Shown here: piece by piece, positions 5,274 to 11,686 of the stretch | Numbering within the stretch: position 1 is the first letter of the stretch | How the letters are laid out: each line of letters starts with the position of its first letter | NCBI GenBank assembly: GCA_946480575.1 | Contig: CAMLKF010000052.1 | Coordinates: 1 to 12,146, forward strand | Source of the DNA: an uncultured Nitrososphaera sp. | Lineage (GTDB): Archaea > Thermoproteota > Nitrososphaeria > Nitrososphaerales > Nitrososphaeraceae | Direction: 5' to 3' | DNA: 12,146 nucleotides | The notes under the pieces: generated by a model | What the model saw: only the letters and a program-made list of their open reading frames with translations | What the model was told of the DNA's origin: nothing | Database searches by the model: none | Translations under genes and position numbers: made by a program

Positions 5274-5729
5274 ATGGCCAAGGCTTATGACGTTCCGGCT
5301 GACGAGCTGATATCCAAGCTGGTCAAGCAGCTGAAGAAGGACAAAAAGATAGAGCCTCCGGCATGGTCGGCATTTGTCAAGACAGGCTCGCACGCCCAAA
5401 GGATACCCCAGAGCAGGGACTGGTGGTACGTGAGATGTGCTTCACTCTTGAGAAAGATTTACCTTCATGGTCCTCTTAGTGTTTCTGACCTTAAAGTCGC
5501 TTACGGTGGCAGGAAGAAGGTTGGCTACAACCTTGCCCACCACAGGGACGCTAGCGGCGCAATCGTGCGCAAAGCGCTCCAGCAGCTGGAAGCATCTGGC
5601 TACATCGTCAAGGTGCAGGGCAAGGGCAGGATCGTTTCTAGCGATGGCATGAAAAGAATGGACCGGCTTGCCACCGAGATCCACAAAGAGCTTGTCAAGG
5701 CCGCGCCGCAACTCCAGCGCTACGCGTAG
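5274..5729 (+). CDS. rps19e: small ribosomal subunit protein S19e
   Basis: The 151-residue product is an archaeal-eukaryotic 30S/40S head protein required for small-subunit rRNA maturation. Recognised blocks: AYDVPADELISKLV at 4-17, PPAWSAFVKTGSH, SRDWWYVRCASLLRKIYLHG, VAYGGRKKVG, ASGAIVRKALQQLEASG and the closing helix ATEIHKELV. The frame is open upstream to 5109, but that part overlaps rnp4, reads as low-complexity Gly/Lys sequence and is not S19e-like. The ATG at 5274 gives the normal N-terminus and fits the TATA-like box at 5241. It forms a unit with pdcd5, 11 bases downstream, and possibly with rnp4. Confidence 0.95.
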   Translation: MAKAYDVPADELISKLVKQLKKDKKIEPPAWSAFVKTGSHAQRIPQSRDWWYVRCASLLRKIYLHGPLSVSDLKVAYGGRKKVGYNLAHHRDASGAIVRKALQQLEASGYIVKVQGKGRIVSSDGMKRMDRLATEIHKELVKAAPQLQRYA

Positions 5730-5740
5730 TAAAATAAAAT

Positions 5741-6037
5741 ATGTCATTCCCGCAGCAACCGCCGCAGCAGCCAAATGACGAAGAAGCAAGGAGGCGCGAA
5801 GCTGAGGCTGCAGCCATGCGCCAGCGCGTCCTGCTGGCATTACTTGATCCGCAGGCTCGCCAGCGCTTGATGAACATCCGGCTTGTCAAACCCGATCTTG
5901 CGATGGCAGTCGAGAACTACCTCATCAGCGCGGCCTCTTCTGGCAGGCTCAGCCGGCCGCTGACGGACGAAGAGCTGAAGCAGCTTTTGATGCGCATCCA
6001 GCAGCCGAAAAAGGAATTCAAGTTTGACAGGCGCTAG
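5741..6037 (+). CDS. PDCD5 (TFAR19) family DNA-binding protein
   Basis: The 98 residues match the archaeal PDCD5 family, small basic helical-bundle proteins that bind nucleic acid or act near the ribosome/chaperonin; the archaeal role is not settled. Seen: a Gln/Pro-rich start, helix DEEARRREAEAAAMRQRVL, the hallmark LLDPQARQRLMNIRLVKPDLA (about 32-52), VENYLI, and the basic tail ending KKEFKFDRR. The gene follows rps19e by 11 bases without its own TATA-like box, so cotranscription is likely. In many archaea L39e and L31e come next; here they are absent and the cluster ends. Confidence 0.92.
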   Translation: MSFPQQPPQQPNDEEARRREAEAAAMRQRVLLALLDPQARQRLMNIRLVKPDLAMAVENYLISAASSGRLSRPLTDEELKQLLMRIQQPKKEFKFDRR

Positions 6038-6450
6038 CGATGATCAGCTGGTGGCTCGACAAGGGTAAAGCTGTTGCCTGCCATCTTGATCCTTGAATGT
6101 GGAAAAGGTTTCACAGTTCTTTTTCTTTGGCTCGGTGATATTTTTACGCCATTCTCTCTCTCAATTCCCGGTACGTATATGGACTGGTTGTTGTTGTCGT
6201 CGATATGAGACTATATTATGCCGGTTTCGCTGCCGATATTGTTCTTTGTAACTTCTTCGTACACTTCTTTTGACATTCTTTTCTTGTCAGGCACCAGCAG
6301 CAGGCTTTTATTATCGACCCAGAATTCTTTGGAGCAACTTCAACCCAGTGCATGTCAGGCGTGGGGGCATATGTCTTCTATCCTGACGTCAAACTCACTC
6401 AAGTTTCTTCGTATAGAACCGACAACAGCCTTTTTCTGATCTGACACTAT
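6034..6450 (-). pseudogene. disrupted protein gene, family unknown
   Basis: One minus-strand frame shows long protein-like stretches interrupted by only TGA 6355-6357, TGA 6340-6342 and TAG 6211-6213, ending at a TAG (6034-6036) that overlaps the pdcd5 stop. Pieces: SDQKKAVVGSIRRNLSEFDV, then KEFWVDNKSLLLVPDKKR and MSKEVYEEVTKNNIGSETG, then SIYVPGIERENGVKISPSQR and RTVKPFPHSRIKMAGNSF. Between about 6372 and 6325 another frame reads TYAPTPDMHWVEVAPKNSG. Two compensating frameshifts there would bypass both TGA codons and leave the TAG as the only stop. The 5' end is unclear; a GTG at 6446 lies just after an ATT repeat. Codon choice looks like that of neighbouring genes. I recognise no family. 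Confidence 0.5.
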
Positions 6451-6454
6451 TACG

Positions 6455-6472
6455 ATTATTATTATTATTATT
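6455..6472. repeat. (ATT)6 microsatellite
   Basis: Six exact ATT triplets lie at the 5' end of the disrupted minus-strand gene, where they would read as a run of isoleucines. Such tracts are prone to length change. Confidence 0.7.
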
Positions 6473-6611
6473 TTACTTTTAGTCCGCCCAGCCCGTTGAT
6501 CATGCGAAAAGGAGAGAGATATATATATGTCCTGCAACAAATAATAAAAACTTCATCGGCAGAGATCAAAATACTGTTCAATGTTAAGATGTAGACTCGG
6601 TCATGAGTTAA

Positions 6612-6620
6612 CTATTTAAG
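6612..6620 (+). promoter_or_regulatory. TATA-like box for the MDR reductase
   Basis: CTATTTAAG is centred about 28 bases before the ATG at 6644, which predicts a leaderless or nearly leaderless message. Confidence 0.6.
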
Positions 6621-6643
6621 GTCTGGAACTTGCTTCTGCTTCC

Positions 6644-7702
6644 ATGAAGGCATCAGTATTTCGAGAGTACAACAAGGACCCGACCAAAGTGGTCAAGATT
6701 GAAGATATCGACGTTCCCAAGATAAAGCCCAACGAAGTCATGATAAAGGTTGAATCAGCGTCCTACAACTACAACGACCTCTGGGCGATATGGGGCGAGC
6801 CGGTCAAGACTCCACTTCCCCACATCTCTGGAAGCGACGTCGCTGGCACCGTGGTAGAAGCCGGCTCTGACGTGAGAAAGCTCAAGGTGGGTGACAGGGT
6901 CGTTTCACATTCAAACATGAGCTGCAGGGTATGCGACGCGTGCACCTCCGGCAGGGAATACGACTGCGAAGACAGGCTGATCTGGGGATTCCAGACAGGC
7001 CCGCTCTGGGGCGGGTTTGCGCAGTACACCCACCTGCCAGAAGTCAACGTCGCGAAAATCGCAGACAATGTCTCGTTTGAGGACGCGGCGGCAGTCTCTA
7101 TGGTGGGCATGACATCGTGGCACATGCTCGTCGGCCGCGCCAAGATAAAGCCAGGGCAGCTTGTGCTTATCATGGGTGGAGGCTCTGGCGTCGGCATGGT
7201 GGGCATCCAGATTGCAAAGCTGTACAACTGCACCGTGATTGCCACCGCCGGCAACAAAGACAAGATGGACAAGTGCCTCGACCTTGGAGCCGACTATGTT
7301 GTCAACCACAGGGAAGCCGACTGGTACAAGAAGGTGCGCGAAATCAACAAAAAGCTGGGGCAATCTGGCGTCGACGTAGTCTTTGAGCACATCGGCAAGT
7401 CCGTGTTCCCGCAGGAAACCGCACTGCTCAAGATGGGCGGGACGCTCGTCGCGACAGGCGCAACGACAGGCTATGACTCGACCATCGACCTGAGATACCT
7501 GTTCTTCAAGGGCACCAACCTGCTAGGCTCTACCCAGGGCACTAAGGCAGAGCTTGAAGATGTCATATACTGGGTCAGCAAGGGCAAGATCAAGCCGGTC
7601 ATCGACACAGTCCTGCCGTTCTCAGACATGGTCAGAGGCCACGTCATGATGGCAGAGGCCCAGCAGTTCGGCAAGATCCTGACTACCCCGCAGAAACTAT
7701 AA
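6644..7702 (+). CDS. MDR-superfamily reductase resembling crotonyl-/acryloyl-CoA reductases
   Basis: A 352-residue medium-chain dehydrogenase/reductase. The structural zinc site is complete (Cys94, 97, 100, 108 in CRVCDACTSGREYDC), and the Rossmann motif is MGGGSGVGMVG at 177-187. The catalytic zinc ligands are gone: the usual GxCH site reads SYNYNDLWAIWG (Asn42), and the GHE site reads ISGSDVAG (Ser64, Asp65). These motifs, with RIWGFET-like IWGFQTG (113-119), VVFEHIGKSVF and GATTGYD, recall crotonyl-CoA carboxylase/reductase and simple enoyl-CoA reductases rather than alcohol dehydrogenases. I infer an NADPH-dependent reductase of an enoyl-CoA. Acryloyl-CoA of the 3-hydroxypropionate part of the carbon-fixation cycle is a candidate; a quinone-oxidoreductase-like role is the alternative. 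A CitE-like lyase follows in the same direction. Confidence 0.8.
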   Translation: MKASVFREYNKDPTKVVKIEDIDVPKIKPNEVMIKVESASYNYNDLWAIWGEPVKTPLPHISGSDVAGTVVEAGSDVRKLKVGDRVVSHSNMSCRVCDACTSGREYDCEDRLIWGFQTGPLWGGFAQYTHLPEVNVAKIADNVSFEDAAAVSMVGMTSWHMLVGRAKIKPGQLVLIMGGGSGVGMVGIQIAKLYNCTVIATAGNKDKMDKCLDLGADYVVNHREADWYKKVREINKKLGQSGVDVVFEHIGKSVFPQETALLKMGGTLVATGATTGYDSTIDLRYLFFKGTNLLGSTQGTKAELEDVIYWVSKGKIKPVIDTVLPFSDMVRGHVMMAEAQQFGKILTTPQKL

Positions 7703-7708
7703 ACCAGT

Positions 7709-7726
7709 TCCTTTCTTTCTCTTTTT
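7709..7726 (+). terminator. pyrimidine/T-rich tract between the reductase and lyase genes
   Basis: TCCTTTCTTTCTCTTTTT follows the reductase stop by 6 bases. It could end some transcripts, but no convincing TATA-like box at proper distance precedes the lyase, so read-through is also likely. Confidence 0.3.
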
Positions 7727-7741
7727 GAAGATAGATAAAAT

Positions 7742-8605
7742 ATGTTCCGAAGCCTTATCTTTGTCCCCGGCAACAGCAGCCGCTTTGTGGAAAAAGCCAA
7801 GACGCTTTTGGCAGATATCATTTGCTTTGACCTTGAAGATTCTGTTCCTGCCAACGAAAAAGACGCTGCAAGAAAAATAATTGCAGACGCGTTTGCCCGC
7901 CGGCAGGAATATTCAAGGCCGGTGTACGTCAGGACAAACTCGCCGGAATCCGGGCTAATAGCTGCCGATCTCAAGGCAGTGGTGAAGAAAGGCATCGACG
8001 GGGTGGTGATCCCCAAGGTCAACGAAGCCGATGAAATTGCCGAAATTAAAAAGCAGCTGGCAGCGCTTGAAGAAGAAAAAAGGACCGGCAAGATAGCGCT
8101 AATGCCTTCCATCGAGACTGCTAAAGGAGTAGTGAACGCTTACCAGATAGCCGGCGCCGACGACAGGATAAACGCGCTTATCTTTGGCGTCTTTGACTTT
8201 CTGTATGACATGGGGCTCGACTACGACGAGTGCGACTCGTCAGGGTATTCATATGCGCGCGCCAAAGTCCCAGTGGATGCAAGGGCCGCCGGCATACACG
8301 CAATAGACGCGATATGGCAAAAAATAGACGACGCTGATGGCCTTGTAAAGGACGCGACTATTGCAAAGCGCCTCGGATATTCGGGCAAAAGCATAATCCA
8401 CCCAAGCCAGATCGAGCCAGTGCACAGAGTGTTCCTACCAAGCAGGAACGAGGTTGAATGGGCGAAAAAGGTGGTGCAGGCGCTTGGCGACGCAATGGAA
8501 AAGGGGAGCGGCACGGGCGCGGTGAGGCTTGAGGGCAAGATGATAGATGCAGTCCACTACAAGCAGGCAAAAGCCATTCTGGACGCGGAAGCAGGCGAAC
8601 GTTAA
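7742..8605 (+). CDS. CitE-like / HpcH-HpaI family acyl-CoA lyase
   Basis: A 287-residue TIM-barrel protein of the citrate lyase beta / malyl-CoA lyase family; these cleave or form hydroxyacyl-CoA such as malyl-, citramalyl- or citryl-CoA with Mg2+. Motifs: LIFVPGNS at 5-12, FDLEDSVPANEKDAAR at 29-44, Arg64 in VYVRTNS, IPKV, Glu125 in PSIETAKGV (metal ligand), Asp152 in FGVFDF (metal ligand), and SGKSIIHPSQI at 214-224 for the CoA end. The usual FGAED is FGVFD here, so a conserved acidic neighbour is replaced by Phe151. Citrate lyase alpha and gamma genes are absent, so true citrate lyase is unlikely. It lies 39 bases after the CoA-reductase-like gene. Function as malyl-CoA-type lyase or thioesterase is inferred; substrate unknown. 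Confidence 0.85.
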   Translation: MFRSLIFVPGNSSRFVEKAKTLLADIICFDLEDSVPANEKDAARKIIADAFARRQEYSRPVYVRTNSPESGLIAADLKAVVKKGIDGVVIPKVNEADEIAEIKKQLAALEEEKRTGKIALMPSIETAKGVVNAYQIAGADDRINALIFGVFDFLYDMGLDYDECDSSGYSYARAKVPVDARAAGIHAIDAIWQKIDDADGLVKDATIAKRLGYSGKSIIHPSQIEPVHRVFLPSRNEVEWAKKVVQALGDAMEKGSGTGAVRLEGKMIDAVHYKQAKAILDAEAGER

Positions 8606-8617
8606 CTGCTACTACTA

Positions 8618-8806
8618 TTATTTCATATCAAGCCCAAACACGCCAGCGTTGCCCCAGTTCTCTTTTGACACTTCGTAAATGAGGATGCGGATGCTCTCCT
8701 CTTTTGTCTTGAGAATTCTCGCTGTTTCCTTTGTCAATACTTGTACAAGCTCGCGCTTTTGCTCAACCGTCCTTCCCTGGCTCATGGTTATCTGAATGAC
8801 TGGCAT
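8618..8806 (-). CDS. 4-oxalocrotonate tautomerase family protein
   Basis: The 62-codon product carries the family's hallmarks in exact register after Met removal: Pro1 (catalytic base), Arg11 in SQGRTVEQKREL, Arg39 in ESIRILIYEV and an aromatic Trp50 where 4-OT has Phe50. Such enzymes work as hexamers and interconvert enol and keto forms of 2-oxo acids; archaeal members often lack a known pathway. It lies last in a minus-strand array, 29 bases after the transporter gene, and its 3' end converges on the CitE-like gene with a 12-base gap. All key residues are present, so it is probably active, but no aromatic meta-cleavage genes are near and the substrate is unknown. Confidence 0.9.
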   Translation of the reverse strand: MPVIQITMSQGRTVEQKRELVQVLTKETARILKTKEESIRILIYEVSKENWGNAGVFGLDMK

Positions 8807-8835
8807 GCTGATGATGACAGCCAGGGCAGCGCATA

Positions 8836-9735
8836 TCAGTATTTTGGCATGACTTTCTTGATAGCCATGATGCCGGCATAGTAAGGAATGTTGTACAGTG
8901 CAGCTAGCGCGGCCACTGGCGGGCCAAAGAACTGAAACGCAAACACCGCCACAAGCACGTTGTTGATGTAGGTCATCGAGATGAGGCCAGCCGTCCTTTC
9001 GTGCCTGCTGCCGGCTGTGCTGACGTACCCGACAAGGCTGTAGGCGGCATAGCAGAGAGACGCCGTCGCTATGGTCTGGAGCATGAACACCTGATCTTCG
9101 TAAAAATACCCAGAGAACTTGGCAAACATGCCAAAGTTTATCAGCACAATGAAGACGAGCGACAGCGGAAGCGAATTGTTATCGGTAAACCTTGACGCAG
9201 AAGGCAGGTACTTTTTGATAAGCCAGCCAGCGGCAAGCGGCGTAAAGAGCGCGGCGGAAAGCAGGAACACCATGTGCAGCACAGGGATGTCAAACTGCGA
9301 GCCCACCAGCGCGTAGACTATTGATGGCTGTACAAAGGGCACGGCTAGCGAGGTGGCAATTATCATGCCAACCACAAGTGGCAGTCTTCCTCCGATCAGG
9401 TTGACGACGAACGGCGCGCCAAGACCTGTTGAAATGCCCGACAGCAACAGAACAGGCAGGGCAAACGGCTCGTAAATGGCGTAGGTAAGAGCATACATTG
9501 CAACCGGCAGAGCGACTAGCTTGACAAATGATAGAACAGCAAGCTGCCTTGGCTTTGTAAAAGTCGTGACGAGATCCGCAGTCTTGAGCCTGATAAGGTT
9601 CAGGAACAATAGCGCGCCAAGCCACACTAGGAGGTAGGGCTCGACTAGTAGGCCAATGGCAGGAAACAGGACGCCGGCAGCCATAGACCCTGCTATGGCC
9701 GCGACAAGGACTGCATCGCCATTATTGCGGCCCAA
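8836..9735 (-). CDS. bile acid:sodium symporter (BASS) superfamily membrane transporter
   Basis: A 299-residue protein with about nine or ten hydrophobic segments. The pattern SGISTGLGAPFVVNLIGG followed by LPLVVGMIIATSLAVPFVQP and, near the C-terminus, an RTAGLISMTYINNVLVAVF segment fits the BASS/ACR3 superfamily, in which polar breaks in crossed helices bind substrate and ion. The Asn-Asn (YINN) in the last part is a typical element. Substrate cannot be told: organic anions, pantoate-like acids or arsenite are known in the superfamily, and no ars genes are near. The only early start is TTG 9735, since the first Met is residue 19. The start overlaps the 3' end of the peptidase gene by 14 bases, indicating translational coupling. 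Confidence 0.75.
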   Translation of the reverse strand: MGRNNGDAVLVAAIAGSMAAGVLFPAIGLLVEPYLLVWLGALLFLNLIRLKTADLVTTFTKPRQLAVLSFVKLVALPVAMYALTYAIYEPFALPVLLLSGISTGLGAPFVVNLIGGRLPLVVGMIIATSLAVPFVQPSIVYALVGSQFDIPVLHMVFLLSAALFTPLAAGWLIKKYLPSASRFTDNNSLPLSLVFIVLINFGMFAKFSGYFYEDQVFMLQTIATASLCYAAYSLVGYVSTAGSRHERTAGLISMTYINNVLVAVFAFQFFGPPVAALAALYNIPYYAGIMAIKKVMPKY

Positions 9736-11530
9736 GTGATTTCAGCTGCTCTATCATTTCCTGCACATAGTCAAAGCCCTGCTGCCAGAACTCTTGCCTA
9801 GAGATGTCGATTCCGGCCTCAGTCAGGAGCTCCTCCGGCTTTCTCGAGCCTCCGGCGGACAGTATCTTGAAGTATCTCGGGATAAATGACCCGCCCTCGC
9901 GCTTGTACTGCTGGTAGAGCGACAGCACCAGCAGGTTGCCAAACGAGTAGGCGTAGGTGTAGAATGGTGTGTGGTAAAAGTGTGGGATGTATATCCACTC
10001 CCATTCAAACTCAGGCGACAGCACTATTGAATTTCCAAACTGCTCCTTCAGATTGTCGACGTACACTTTGGCGACAGCATCAATCGTGACGCTGCCCGCT
10101 ATTGCGTCATGGACCTGCACTTCAAAGAGTGTGAAATACGCCTGCCGCATTATTGTGGCGTACATGTCGTCAATTTGCTCAGCAAGGAGCAGTCTGCGCT
10201 CCTTTCTTGACATCTTTTCCGCGAGCTTTTCATTGAGCAGCATCTCTGCAAACACGGACGCTGTCTCGGCAAGCGGCAGCGGCGCGTGCGAGACCATTAT
10301 CGGCATCTCAGAAGCTAGCATGCTGTGTATTGCGTGGCCGAACTCGTGAGCAAGCGTCGACACATCCCTTGTCTGGCCGTCATAGTTGAGCAGGACGTAA
10401 GGCGTTATTTTGGGCGTCACGGTGTAACAGAACGCGCCGCCCCTCTTTGCCTTTCTTATTTCTGAATCAACATGATGTTCGGCAAAGACCCGGCCGGCAA
10501 GATCGCGAAACTGTGGGTGGAAGTCGCCAAAAGTATCAAGCACGCTTGTTACAGCCTTGCCAAAGGTAAACTTTTTGCTGTCAGATGCCTTTGTTGAAAT
10601 CGGCGCATAGAGGTCGTAGCGGCGGAGCTTTTTCATTCCAAGAATCTTTGCCTTTTCCCTGAAATAGTCCTGAAACACAGGCGCGTTCTTCCTGCATACT
10701 GCAAGAAGAGCTTCTACTGTGCCGTCATCTAGGTTGTTTGCGATGTTGCGCACCGAGATCGGCGACTTGTAGCCACGCATCGAGACTGCCTCGTCGCGCC
10801 ACTGGAGCACGACGTTCTGGTATATCTCGCCCAGCACACCACTGTTCTTTTTGTAAACTTCAAAGAGCGACTTGTATGCGGCCTCCCTAGTATTGGAGTC
10901 GGGACTTCTGACAAGCGTCACGAGCTTTTCTCTGCTGTCGAATTTCTTGATTATAGTTTTTCTGCCGCGCTTTAGCTTCATGGTGAATTCAAAGCCGCTC
11001 ACCATCTTGTCGTAGATCTTGACAAGGGCGCCGGTGCCGGTGACTTGAAGAGTGTTGATTATTTTTTCTTCCGGCTCGCTCAGCGCGTACTTTGCCACAA
11101 GCCGCTTGTGCCGGAGGTACTCGCGGTAGACTTCGGGCACCGCGTTTATCAGCCTGCTCGCATTTTCGTCGTCGATCTGCTTTTTGAACCAGAGGTCGAA
11201 AAAGAGCATCCTGTTGCCGATGTCAGACGCCAGCTTTTCCATCCTTGTGACCAGCGCCGACGCCTCATTTGATGACGTATCGGCGTAGTAGCGCAAGTGC
11301 GCGTAGCCGCTTGCGATGCTGACCTTTTCTGAAATGCCCTCGAGCATGTGGATGAGGTTTTCAAACTCCGCCGGCGAAATGTCCGGCCGCAGGCTTGTAC
11401 GCTTTGCTTCAAACTGCCTGAGCTGGTCTTGGATTGAGTCGAGAAAGCGGCTGAATTCATTGCTTAACGGATCCTTCACGAGATCCGTCAGGTCCCACCG
11501 GTCGACCTTGAGCGCAGAATGGACAGCCAT
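9722..11530 (-). CDS. pepF: oligoendopeptidase F-like M3 family zinc metallopeptidase
   Basis: The 602-residue cytosolic peptidase is full length for the PepF group, which degrades short peptides. The zinc motif is His395-Glu396-Phe-Gly-His399 (LAHEFGHAIHSM), with the third ligand Glu422 in PLAETASVFAEM. The substrate-side element YIPHFYHTPFYTYAYSFG lies near the C-terminus, and the N-terminal helical half (1-200) is the usual PepF lid. No signal peptide. The start ATG 11530 follows a TATA-like box at 11558-11567 on the same strand. It is first of a minus-strand array with the BASS transporter and the tautomerase-like gene; a combined role, for example peptide turnover with export or uptake of a product, is speculative. 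Confidence 0.93.
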   Translation of the reverse strand: MAVHSALKVDRWDLTDLVKDPLSNEFSRFLDSIQDQLRQFEAKRTSLRPDISPAEFENLIHMLEGISEKVSIASGYAHLRYYADTSSNEASALVTRMEKLASDIGNRMLFFDLWFKKQIDDENASRLINAVPEVYREYLRHKRLVAKYALSEPEEKIINTLQVTGTGALVKIYDKMVSGFEFTMKLKRGRKTIIKKFDSREKLVTLVRSPDSNTREAAYKSLFEVYKKNSGVLGEIYQNVVLQWRDEAVSMRGYKSPISVRNIANNLDDGTVEALLAVCRKNAPVFQDYFREKAKILGMKKLRRYDLYAPISTKASDSKKFTFGKAVTSVLDTFGDFHPQFRDLAGRVFAEHHVDSEIRKAKRGGAFCYTVTPKITPYVLLNYDGQTRDVSTLAHEFGHAIHSMLASEMPIMVSHAPLPLAETASVFAEMLLNEKLAEKMSRKERRLLLAEQIDDMYATIMRQAYFTLFEVQVHDAIAGSVTIDAVAKVYVDNLKEQFGNSIVLSPEFEWEWIYIPHFYHTPFYTYAYSFGNLLVLSLYQQYKREGGSFIPRYFKILSAGGSRKPEELLTEAGIDISRQEFWQQGFDYVQEMIEQLKSLGPQ

Positions 11531-11557
11531 GAATTACAGCCATTACGCCGGCCCGGT

Positions 11558-11567
11558 CAAATATGTA
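11558..11567 (-). promoter_or_regulatory. TATA-like box for pepF
   Basis: On the minus strand this reads TACATATTTG, centred about 32 bases before the ATG at 11530, which predicts a leaderless message. It lies in a 132-156-base divergent intergenic region shared with the nuclease-like gene. Confidence 0.45.
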
Positions 11568-11642
11568 CCTATGTATTTTTTTATCTAAAACCTGTGCGCC
11601 ATCGTTTGTTTGTACAGTTTTGAGCAGAAGGTGAACAGTTGC

Positions 11643-11656
11643 AGCTGGAAACAGCT
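11643..11656. repeat. inverted repeat AGCTG-GAAA-CAGCT
   Basis: A 5-bp perfect inverted repeat with a GAAA spacer sits directly at the TATA-like box of the nuclease-like gene. It could be an operator over the promoter; at this length it may also be chance. Confidence 0.35.
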
Positions 11657-11661
11657 ATATG
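11654..11661 (+). promoter_or_regulatory. TATA-like box for the nuclease-like gene
   Basis: GCTATATG is centred about 30 bases before a TTG at 11687 but only about 6 bases before the GTG at 11663. The spacing therefore favours TTG 11687 as start codon. Confidence 0.45.
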
Positions 11662-11686
11662 AGTGATCGCTGCGCCAGCTGCGCAC

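Larger units (their letters stand above)
6038..6643. other. 606-base interval without an intact gene
   Basis: Apart from the disrupted minus-strand gene filling 6038-6450, this interval holds T-rich tracts at 6117-6127 and 6140-6146 that could terminate the rnp4-rps19e-pdcd5 transcript, an ATT microsatellite, an AT dinucleotide stretch (6520-6528) and the promoter of the next gene. No tRNA or hairpin of note was seen. Confidence 0.5.

Noticed and set aside
6041..6097. 18-codon ATG frame after pdcd5, checked as a possible L39e
   Set aside because: It carries none of the L39e residues and lies opposite the end of the disrupted minus-strand gene.
6355..6357. TGA codons in the disrupted gene as selenocysteine or recoding sites
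   Set aside because: Two compensating frameshifts explain both TGA codons more simply, a TAG also interrupts the frame, and no recoding stem-loop was seen.
6218..6439. 73-codon plus-strand frame in the long intergenic stretch
   Set aside because: Coding character in this region is on the minus strand (disrupted gene); this frame is Ser/Leu/Phe-rich as expected of an antisense shadow.
6644..7702. Zinc-dependent alcohol dehydrogenase
   Set aside because: The catalytic zinc ligands are absent although the structural zinc site is present, so a classical alcohol dehydrogenase reaction is unlikely.
7742..8605. Citrate lyase beta subunit of a true citrate lyase
   Set aside because: No alpha or gamma subunit genes or citX/citG-type genes are nearby; CitE-like proteins usually act on other CoA esters.
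11643..11661. ATG at 11659 as the start of the nuclease-like gene
   Set aside because: It is in a different reading frame from the nuclease core.
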